Shown here one piece after another: positions 14,305 through 19,906 of a stretch of 19,906 bases of DNA. The stretch's first letter is position 1; each line of letters opens with the position of its first letter. The translations under genes and the position numbers were made by a program. The notes under the pieces are model-generated. The model was not told the origin of the DNA. It did no database searches and saw only the letters and a program-made list of their open reading frames with translations. The stretch comes from Bacillota bacterium (lineage in GTDB: Bacteria > Bacillota_C > Negativicutes > JAEYSJ01): NCBI GenBank assembly GCA_023434855.1, contig JAEYSJ010000168.1, positions 1 to 19,906 on the forward strand, in the 5' to 3' direction.

Positions 14305-14424
14305 TTCTGAAAATGCTCCTTTCCAATGCCAAATTTGGTATTTGCTATCTAATTTACTTTCGCACTCTTTGTAATTAATCCTTCGGATATTTGTAAATTA
14401 TTGTCGATTTTTTTGTTAAAATTA

Positions 14425-14457
14425 AAAGGGATCTGCGCTAAAATCGCAGATCCCTTT
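14425..14457 (-). terminator. Strong hairpin upstream of cheY
   Basis: AAAGGGATCTGCG (14425-14437) pairs perfectly with CGCAGATCCCTTT (14445-14457). On the minus strand it is followed by T-rich sequence, so it insulates cheY from transcripts coming through the group II intron. Confidence 0.75.
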
Positions 14458-14507
14458 CCAGTATTATTCACCAATTTATTTACCTATGTGTGTTTTTAGA
14501 TATCGAG

Positions 14508-15316
14508 GTCGAGTAGAGGCGGGTCTCACGACCCGCAACCCTCACGGAACCGGACGTGCCCTAATTAAGGCATCCGGCTCTTCATAACAGTATTTGCTTT
14601 GCATTAGCCATACATATTCACGTAAATCCTAGCTTTAACAAGCGGAAATCGTTTTTCGACTTTTACAAACTTCTCCCATGTCATGCTTTTATTTTGACTC
14701 CGGCGATTAAGTACTCTTACTATCCTTCGCCGCACTAGTATCCAAACCTTGGGCATGAATGAGAGTTTGCAGTTTTACTCTTGGCCTTCGTTTGGCTAGC
14801 TCGGTTATCCTTGTCAATTTTGTTTCCAACGGTTTCTCTGCCTCCAGTACAGCATTGTTTCCTTTTCAAGGACACTGTTATGTTACGTCCTTTCCTCCGC
14901 AGGCATTACCCTGCTTCTTCGGTACTATAACGTAATCCGACTCCCTGATGTTTATTTGGCTTCCTTGTCTTCGACTTGTCTGCCATACTCATTTGAGAAA
15001 CATCAGGGTCTCCCAAGTTCACACGGAGTACCAATATGTAGCATGCCAAGACCTACGATCCCGGGAGGCTGGATTTAGCTCGCCTGTATCGCTAATCCCA
15101 GTGTTGTCTTCTGCTCGTCCCATGCATCGACCACTTCCAAGTTTCAACCATTTCGGGATTCAATATCTTCAGCTTTCGCTTTCGGCCTACTACCTTTCCT
15201 GCCTACGCTTAGACTTGGCGTTACCGCTTCAGCCCCAAGGCTAGATACTGAGTGACTGGCTAAGTCTTCTCAGGCGGGATTCCCACCCGCTATACTCCGT
15301 GCGCTTCTTGGCGCAC
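14508..15316 (-). mobile_element. Group II intron with internally deleted maturase gene
   Basis: On the minus strand the intron begins GTGCGCC at 15316 and ends near 14508. Domain V (14547-14580) has the standard 34-base length, the GAGCC...GGTTC ends, the AGC triad position and a two-base CG bulge. The terminal loop is not a GNRA tetraloop. A domain VI hairpin follows. The sequence GGGACG in domain I (15116-15121) is complementary to the six exon bases directly before the 5' splice site (15317-15322), a fitting EBS1-IBS1 pair. At about 810 bases it is far shorter than a complete mobile intron because most of the reverse transcriptase gene has been lost. The exact 3' end is uncertain by a few bases. 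Confidence 0.8.
14604..14853 (-). pseudogene. Remnant of the group II intron reverse transcriptase/maturase
   Basis: Two pieces of an LtrA-like protein remain. The 5' piece (14707-14853) reads AVLEAEKPLETKLTRITELA then KRRPRVKLQTLIHAQ, the usual N-terminus. The 3' piece (14604 to about 14730, another frame) reads RRSQNKSMTWEKF then VKARIYVNMYG and a stop, the usual C-terminus. Everything between, including the polymerase core with its YADD motif, is gone. The deletion joins near 14740. No protein can be active, so mobility or splicing would need a maturase supplied in trans. Confidence 0.8.
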
Positions 15317-15375
15317 GGGACGGGGTTATCGACACTATTTTTATTTGCTATTTTTATTTTCCGGATAAAACCACA

Positions 15376-15411
15376 AAACTCCTGCCAAATTAATACATGT
15401 TTTAGGAGTTT
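15376..15411 (-). terminator. Weak hairpin before the group II intron
   Basis: AAACTCCT (15376-15383) pairs with AGGAGTTT (15404-15411), with T-rich sequence on the minus-strand side. It may be a second terminator behind the SASP gene. Confidence 0.4.
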
Positions 15412-15440
15412 CTTTATGTAGTATCTTTTAATTACCTTTA

Positions 15441-15500
15441 CAAAATAAATGAAAGATCCCTAAAGTAATACAAACTTCAGGGCATCTTTCATTTATTTTG
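15441..15500 (-). terminator. Terminator overlapping the end of the SASP gene
   Basis: CAAAATAAATGAAAGAT (15441-15457) pairs with the exact complement at 15484-15500, extended by imperfect CCTAAAGT/ACTTCAGGG pairing. The descending strand starts at the SASP stop codon region (15493-15495). Confidence 0.8.
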
Positions 15501-15696
15501 CATTCTGATGTGCTGAACCATTCGCCTTCGCTTCTTCCGCTATTGCCTGTTCACCGCGCTTAATCGCTTCTCTTACCATCGAACCGACTTCACCGGTGGT
15601 GACATCCGACCAGTCTCCATCTTCTACCTTCGCACCGAAGCCAAGATCATGGGCTAATTTATCTTTTGTTTCTTGCGACATTATGCCTTTACCCAT
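15493..15696 (-). CDS. Alpha/beta-type small acid-soluble spore protein
   Basis: The 67-residue protein starts MGKGIMSQETKDKLAHDLGF and continues with WSDVTTGEVGSMVREAIKRG. This is the two-helix layout of alpha/beta-type SASPs, which coat and protect DNA in dormant spores and serve as an amino acid store at germination. ATG at 15696 is chosen because GGAGGTG lies 6-7 bases upstream; an in-frame ATG at 15711 overlaps that site and adds five residues. It is the only complete copy among five related loci in the window. Expression by a forespore sigma factor is expected for the family; I do not see a clear site. It is followed by a strong hairpin terminator. Confidence 0.85.
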   Translation of the reverse strand: MGKGIMSQETKDKLAHDLGFGAKVEDGDWSDVTTGEVGSMVREAIKRGEQAIAEEAKANGSAHQNAK

Positions 15697-15785
15697 ATTA
15701 TTCACCTCCATACAGCCGTTTTGGAGTCTATATTTATTATTTACGGATTGCTCAGGAAGTATTCTTTAGAAAACCGAATGGAGCA

Positions 15786-15814
15786 TTGACCAATACCCAT
15801 TTATAACATATAAT
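15786..15814 (+). promoter_or_regulatory. Promoter of the DUF2278 gene
   Basis: TTGACC (15786-15791) and TATAAT (15809-15814) are spaced by 17 bases. The ATG is about 80 bases downstream. Confidence 0.7.
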
Positions 15815-15895
15815 GTTAATAAATGTAAATACAATAAGTTAAATTCCTTGTTTCTGCGTTCCTAGAACTTTTAATATAAAGGAGAAGGATTTTTT

Positions 15896-16522
15896 ATGCC
15901 AATAACAGCATATGGCGTGTTAAAATGTCAGCCTATAAAAGCAATGCACGCAGCTGATACATCGCACTTTGAGGTTCATGTTGTGGATGACGACTTCGAT
16001 TATCGGATTGCAATCAATGTTAAATCTCAACAATCACCGCCGGAATTACTTTACTATATTGATGAAGATTACAAACATGATATATTAACGGAGCTTCAGG
16101 AACTCCCGGGGAAATTTACAGCTCTAAAAAGCGAGCCCGACACTTTATCTCTTGATTATCTCCGTGGAAACCTTTTTGATTACCACAAAATGAAACCCGC
16201 TCAGCATACTATTGGTTCAGAAAATGAATTAGCCGAACTTATTGAAAAATACATTGACCTAGCTATCCGGACAAGTGATTCGACAGTATATGCCTTCGGG
16301 CAAAAGTGGGGACCGGAAAAACGCCGCGACCAGTACTTCGGGTTCAGACCAGGCAATGGGATACATGATATTCATATGAATCAGGGAAACACAGGATCAT
16401 TCGCCAAAGATAACGGTCCTTACCAAGATGGCGGGCTTTTCATTCACTTTCCTGCAGAAAATCAATGGATAGCCATATTCTTAGCGTTTCAATCCCAATC
16501 GTTTAATTTAGATGAATCCTGA
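15896..16522 (+). CDS. YukJ-type DUF2278 family protein
   Basis: The 208-residue protein matches the DUF2278 family, whose Bacillus member is YukJ; the function is not established. Recognisable segments are the opening MPITAYGVLKCQPIKAM, the central LSLDYLRGNLFDYHKMKP, and the conserved C-terminal GNGIHDIHMNQGN, followed by DGGLFIHFP. The last two resemble metal-binding or catalytic histidine motifs, which is only inference. AAGGAGAAGG lies 7-8 bases before the ATG. The gene has its own promoter and is followed by a strong bidirectional terminator, so it is a single-gene unit between oppositely directed neighbours. Confidence 0.85.
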   Translation: MPITAYGVLKCQPIKAMHAADTSHFEVHVVDDDFDYRIAINVKSQQSPPELLYYIDEDYKHDILTELQELPGKFTALKSEPDTLSLDYLRGNLFDYHKMKPAQHTIGSENELAELIEKYIDLAIRTSDSTVYAFGQKWGPEKRRDQYFGFRPGNGIHDIHMNQGNTGSFAKDNGPYQDGGLFIHFPAENQWIAIFLAFQSQSFNLDES

Positions 16523-16573
16523 AGATATAAGGAAAAATCTTATGAGCATACTTTCCTTTTATTATTAGCATGC

Positions 16574-16611
16574 AAAAAACAGCCGGCTTACAGAAAAGCC
16601 GGCTGTTTTTT
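16574..16611. terminator. Bidirectional terminator between the DUF2278 and ferritin genes
   Basis: A perfect stem with ACAGCCGGCTT / AAGCCGGCTGT core and A/T tails on both sides (16574-16589 with 16596-16611) separates two convergent genes. Confidence 0.9.
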
Positions 16612-16623
16612 ATAGACAATTTA

Positions 16624-17166
16624 TTAGGGATTCGCATTTGTACCGATATTAGCATTGGCATTAGTTCCCGGCGGAACAAACACTCTGGTACTCAGTTCTT
16701 TATCCAAGTATAACAAAGCCTCGGAATTATTGCCAATTACATTTAATTTGGCCAGAATATCTGTAGCATTGGCTTCTTCTTCTACCTGCTCATTAACATA
16801 CCACTGCAAAAAGATTTGTGCTGCGAAATCCTTCTCAGCAATGGATAGTTCATATAGTTCGTTAATTAAACTGGTCACATGTTCCTCATGCTTCAATACT
16901 TCTTCAAATACCTGCAACGGAGTGCCAAACTCCTGCGGCGGAGCCGGTATGTCAAGCATGCGAACATTGCCGCCGCGCCCTTTCAGATAGTCAAATAATT
17001 TCAGGGCATGAAAAGTTTCTTCCTGATATTGCACCCTGAGCCAACTGGCAAAGCCTTTCAGTCCTTTTGCCTCACAATAGGCAGACATGGACAGGTAAAG
17101 ATTGGCGGAATATATCTCTGCCCGTATTTGGTTATTGATCGCATCTTGCATCGTAGGGCCAATCAT
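16624..17166 (-). CDS. Ferritin (FtnA type)
   Basis: From ATG at 17166 the protein has 180 residues and forms a four-helix ferritin subunit that oxidises and stores iron in a 24-subunit shell. All ferroxidase residues fall at the classical positions: Glu17, Glu50, His53, Glu94, Gln127 and Glu130 (RAEIYS, YQEETFHA, KHEEHV, NEQVEEE). AAGGGG lies about 9 bases before this ATG. A longer frame to 17238 runs back through a promoter-like region and is rejected. The C-terminus carries an unusual tail, PPGTNANANIGTNANP. The gene lies about 100 bases downstream of the DUF255 gene and may share its transcript or use the promoter at 17213-17242. Confidence 0.93.
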   Translation of the reverse strand: MIGPTMQDAINNQIRAEIYSANLYLSMSAYCEAKGLKGFASWLRVQYQEETFHALKLFDYLKGRGGNVRMLDIPAPPQEFGTPLQVFEEVLKHEEHVTSLINELYELSIAEKDFAAQIFLQWYVNEQVEEEANATDILAKLNVIGNNSEALLYLDKELSTRVFVPPGTNANANIGTNANP

Positions 17167-17212
17167 TATTATATCCCCTTTCAATTCCAGAATCCTTAAA
17201 TTGCTTCCATAT

Positions 17213-17242
17213 ATTTTAACATATTTATCCATTATCAAGCAA
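17213..17242 (-). promoter_or_regulatory. Possible ferritin promoter
   Basis: On the minus strand TTGCTT (17237-17242) and TAAAAT (17213-17218) are spaced by 18 bases in an A/T-rich stretch. Confidence 0.35.
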
Positions 17243-17267
17243 GACCAGGCAGTTTTGACAATAATAT

Positions 17268-19355
17268 TTAATGTAACCTGGAGAGTTTATACAACTTTTC
17301 CATGAGTTGATTTCTATCAGTTATCGGCGGCTGACAGGCAAAATTCTCGCAAATATAGGCCGTTGCTGCACCGTTAATAGGTTCTTGCCCACTGATATTA
17401 GGCAAGATTTCGGCAATAATTTCCCGCTGGCCGGGATCGTTGAACATTGCCACTGTATCGGGCAGAAACTGACTGCCGACCGCGCTCAGCATTGCCCAGG
17501 TCTCTTCTGAATCAGGCGACCCGGCTACAACTATCTGCCTGTGGTCAGCCCAATAATATTCCAGCGCCATCAAAAAGTAAGTATACGCCCGGGGATATTT
17601 CTCAGCTTCCCCGGCAAAGCTTTTAAGCAGTTTTTCTGCCGTGTCGGCTATATCTTTATCGCCGGTAATACTGGCCAGCTTCAATAACCCAAGCGCCGCA
17701 ACCGAGTTGCCTGAAGGCAGAGCGCCGTCATATAGTTCTTTAGTCCTGGCAATCAGCCTCTCGCCATCCGCACCGTAAAAGAAAAAGCCGCCATGCTCCT
17801 CATCCCAAAATAAAGTTTTCATATCAGAGGCTACTTCCTTTGCCTGCCGCAGATATTCCGGAACAAAGGTTGTTTGATAGACTTCCAGCAATGCCCACAG
17901 CAGGAATGCATAATCATCCAGATAGGCCAGGTGAGCCGCTTCCCCTTCACGATACCTTGCCAATAAACGGCCATCTTCCCGTACCATTTCCGTATAGATA
18001 AAATCCAGCGCCCGTTCGGCAATTGCTGCATACCCGGCCCGTTTCAATACCCGGGCTGCTTGGGCAAAGGCCACTACCATCAAGGCATTCCAGGCTGTTA
18101 ATATTTTGTCGTCCTTATGAGGGCGAATACGCTTTTCCCGCAATTTAAAGAGCTTACGCCGGCTCTCTTCCAGCATCTGCTCTAATTCTGCTGCATTCAT
18201 GCCCACTTGGGCGGCATACTCGCTGCTATCCCGCCCAATACAATTCAAGATACTCGTCCCATGCTCAAAATTACCATCTGATGTGATATTGTAAAAATCC
18301 GCAAAAATAGGGCCGGACTTATCATCCAAGACAGACAGCACTTCTTTTCTGGTAAAGACATAAAACTTACCTTCCACTCCTTCTGAATCAGCGTCCTCAG
18401 CCGAATAAAAACCGCCCTCTGCATTATCAGTCATATCTCTAACCACATAGTCAAGAATTTCTTCCGCTACCCTGGCAAAATCAACATTTCCGGTACACTG
18501 ATAAGCTTCCAGATATGTACAGCAAAGCAAGGCATTATCATACAGCATCTTTTCGAAATGGGGCACCAGCCATTTGCTGTCAGTGGAATATCTGGCAAAA
18601 CCGAATCCCAGATGATCATAAATACCGCCCTGCCGCATAGCGGTCAAGGTTTTCTCTACCATAGCAAGAGCTTCCTGATTCCCTGTGCGGCGCCAGTAGC
18701 GCATTAAGAACAGCATATTATGCGGCGTGGGAAACTTTGGCGCACTGCTGAACCCACCATACTTCGGCTCAAAGCTCTCTTTTAACTGGGTAAACCCTAA
18801 TTCCAGAATATCCTTGGACAACTCCCCCTGGGAGACTTTATTGCTGTGTCTCTGCAATACATCGGCAATTTTGTCCCCATAGCCGATCAATTCACTACGG
18901 TTCGTTTTCCAGCGCTCCTGCACAGACCCCAGAACATCCATCAATCCCGGACGCCCATACATGCTGTGCTTGGGAAAATAAGTCCCGGCAAAAAAAGGTT
19001 TTTTATCAGGTGTCATAATAATCGTCAGCGGCCACCCCCCCTGCCCGGTCAATGACTGGCATACACTCATATAAATATGATCAACGTCAGGCCGCTCTTC
19101 CCGGTCAACCTTCACGGATACAAAATATTTGTTCAAAAAGTCAGCAACTTCCTGATCCTCAAAAGATTCCCGCTCCATCACATGGCACCAATGACACGTA
19201 CTATAGCCGATACTCAAAAATATCGGCTTGTCTTCCGACTTAGCCTTCGCAAACGCCTCGTCGCCCCATGGATACCAGTCAACCGGATTATGTACGTGCT
19301 GCAGAAGATACGGACTTTTCTCCTTCGCTAAGTGATTGGTAAATTTATCAGCCAT
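17268..19355 (-). CDS. DUF255 thioredoxin-domain protein (YyaL/SPATA20 family)
   Basis: From ATG at 19355 (GAGGTG 7-8 bases upstream) the protein has 695 residues. The N-terminal thioredoxin-like domain contains [20 protein letters not shown], the CHWC redox motif at residues 54-57 ([17 protein letters not shown]), and [12 protein letters not shown] with GGWPL. The rest is an (alpha/alpha)6 barrel like that of glycan-epimerase or mannosidase-type folds, with [16 protein letters not shown] and [12 protein letters not shown]. This arrangement is conserved from bacteria to mammals, but the reaction is not established. The length is normal and the frame intact. A GTG at 19364 would add three residues and lies in the ribosome binding region. 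Ferritin follows downstream on the same strand. Confidence 0.92.
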   Translation of the reverse strand: MADKFTNHLAKEKSPYLLQHVHNPVDWYPWGDEAFAKAKSEDKPIFLSIGYSTCHWCHVMERESFEDQEVADFLNKYFVSVKVDREERPDVDHIYMSVCQSLTGQGGWPLTIIMTPDKKPFFAGTYFPKHSMYGRPGLMDVLGSVQERWKTNRSELIGYGDKIADVLQRHSNKVSQGELSKDILELGFTQLKESFEPKYGGFSSAPKFPTPHNMLFLMRYWRRTGNQEALAMVEKTLTAMRQGGIYDHLGFGFARYSTDSKWLVPHFEKMLYDNALLCCTYLEAYQCTGNVDFARVAEEILDYVVRDMTDNAEGGFYSAEDADSEGVEGKFYVFTRKEVLSVLDDKSGPIFADFYNITSDGNFEHGTSILNCIGRDSSEYAAQVGMNAAELEQMLEESRRKLFKLREKRIRPHKDDKILTAWNALMVVAFAQAARVLKRAGYAAIAERALDFIYTEMVREDGRLLARYREGEAAHLAYLDDYAFLLWALLEVYQTTFVPEYLRQAKEVASDMKTLFWDEEHGGFFFYGADGERLIARTKELYDGALPSGNSVAALGLLKLASITGDKDIADTAEKLLKSFAGEAEKYPRAYTYFLMALEYYWADHRQIVVAGSPDSEETWAMLSAVGSQFLPDTVAMFNDPGQREIIAEILPNISGQEPINGAATAYICENFACQPPITDRNQLMEKLYKLSRLH

Positions 19356-19521
19356 AAAATTCACCTCTTCCTTATTTTCGTTAGTTTAGTAATTTACTAG
19401 ATGGTTGATTTACATGCATGTCGATAGGGATATTTGTTTTCCTCTAACAATTAGATTCCTATTGGCTCATGGTAAATCCTGCTTTGTAATGCTTAAAAGG
19501 TAATTTCCCGGAAAACAAATA

Positions 19522-19549
19522 AGAACCTACCCTAATAAGGTGGTTCCTT
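19522..19549. terminator. Hairpin upstream of the DUF255 gene
   Basis: GAACCTACC pairs with GGTGGTTC (one bulged base), with T-rich flanks on both strands. It probably ends the chemoreceptor transcript before the DUF255 gene. Confidence 0.55.
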
Positions 19550-19561
19550 TTGTAGTATGTG

Positions 19562-19646
19562 TCACGCTCACCACTTATCCAGCGTATAGTTGAACGCCCA
19601 AATAGACATTGGTCAAATTGTTGACTAATGTCTATTTTAAGCGTGA
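19562..19646. repeat. Nested inverted repeat
   Basis: An outer TCACGCT/AGCGTGA pair (19562-19568 with 19640-19646) encloses a 17-base stem with one mismatch (19600-19616 with 19621-19637) around a 4-base loop. No T run follows on either strand, so it is not a typical terminator. It may be a structured RNA element or the relic of a small mobile element. Confidence 0.5.
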
Positions 19647-19657
19647 GTCAGAATCAC

Positions 19658-19720
19658 CTAAAACCCTGTAATCAACAAAAACAGGATAGTTAATATGATA
19701 CCAATAACTAAATAATTCAT
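19658..19720 (-). CDS. Possible 20-residue membrane peptide
   Basis: ATG at 19720 opens MNYLVIGIILTILFLLITGF and a TAG stop, a peptide that is almost entirely one transmembrane helix. It starts 18 bases after the stop of the chemoreceptor gene, so translation could be coupled to it, although the upstream sequence GGGTTCAGGT is a weak ribosome binding site. Short hydrophobic proteins of this kind (for example KdpF-like) often escape annotation. A/T-rich chance reading frames of this length are common, so support is limited. Confidence 0.3.
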   Translation of the reverse strand: MNYLVIGIILTILFLLITGF

Positions 19721-19738
19721 ACCTGAACCCAAGCGTCA

Positions 19739-19906
19739 CTACAGCCGAAAACCGGTTACTGCGCTTTGCAAATCCTGAGCTAGTTTGGCTAACGCTTGGC
19801 TTGATGATGCGATTTCCTCCATAGCGGCCAATTGTTCTTCCGCTGCCGCCGAAACACTGTGAGTCTCACCCGCCGATTTTTTCCCAAGCACTTCAATCCT
19901 TTTAAC
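19739..19906 (-). CDS. Methyl-accepting chemotaxis protein, C-terminal end (partial)
   Basis: The last 55 codons of a chemoreceptor run in from the right edge. They contain HSVSAAAEEQLAAMEEIASS and SQALAKLAQDLQSAVTGFRL, then a stop. The EEQLAAMEEI stretch with its repeated glutamate/glutamine pairs is the methylation helix near the end of the signalling coiled coil, and the final residues match the usual chemoreceptor ending. The sensory part lies outside the window, so the ligand cannot be judged. It would signal through CheA/CheW kinase complexes, which are not in this window. Confidence 0.9.
   Translation of the reverse strand, partial: VKRIEVLGKKSAGETHSVSAAAEEQLAAMEEIASSSQALAKLAQDLQSAVTGFRL

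Noticed and set aside
14948..15244. 98-residue plus-strand reading frame
   Set aside because: It lies antisense within the structured domain I-III part of the group II intron and has no ribosome binding site.

Overview
The window looks like a chromosomal segment of an anaerobic, spore-forming, motile, low-to-mid GC acetogen, most likely a Sporomusa-like Negativicute. The support is a CO dehydrogenase/acetyl-CoA synthase gene pair (cooS/acsA and acsB), an alpha/beta-type small acid-soluble spore protein (SASP) gene, chemotaxis genes, and Shine-Dalgarno sites and terminators of Firmicute type. The taxonomic call is inference from gene content.

Layout. 1-4.7 kb is accessory and decayed: an IS3-like element end, a cobalamin adenosyltransferase remnant, an intact MarR regulator with a zinc-finger/winged-helix gene that share operator palindromes, a broken ABC ATPase, an intact and a truncated DUF523/TudS-like desulfidase, and a GNAT acetyltransferase. 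4.9-7.7 kb holds a membrane-anchored COG1237-type metallo-beta-lactamase-fold protein, a TetR regulator and a divergent orphan OmpR-family response regulator. 7.9-12.1 kb is the metabolic core: cooS followed by acsB on the minus strand, with every known metal-cluster ligand present and a possible 22-codon leader ORF ending inside the cooS ribosome binding site. The accessory genes usually found nearby (cooC, acsC, acsD, acsE) are not in the window. 13.0-14.3 kb is a cheY-like gene followed by a CheX-domain gene. 14.5-15.3 kb is a group II intron with both ribozyme ends but a gutted maturase gene. 15.5-19.9 kb holds the full-length SASP gene, a YukJ-type DUF2278 gene, ferritin, a DUF255 thioredoxin-fold protein, a possible 20-residue membrane peptide and the 3' end of a chemoreceptor gene.

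The most unusual feature is a dispersed repeat. Four copies of the 3' part of the SASP gene (46 codons plus stop, no indels, no internal stops) lie on the same strand at 155-295, 2248-2388, 4565-4705 and 12689-12829, besides the complete gene at 15493-15696. None of the four has an in-frame ATG or GTG in front. All share an almost invariant 5' segment that the complete gene lacks. Downstream of that segment they differ mostly at third codon positions. Three keep an intact hairpin terminator, and the fourth has its terminator cut by the IS element. They divide the window into blocks and may mark past recombination or encode something translated in an unusual way.

A second coherent local system is the MarR regulator. 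A 15-base palindrome overlaps its own promoter region, and two inverted copies of a 13/15 match overlap the promoter of the adjacent zinc-finger gene.
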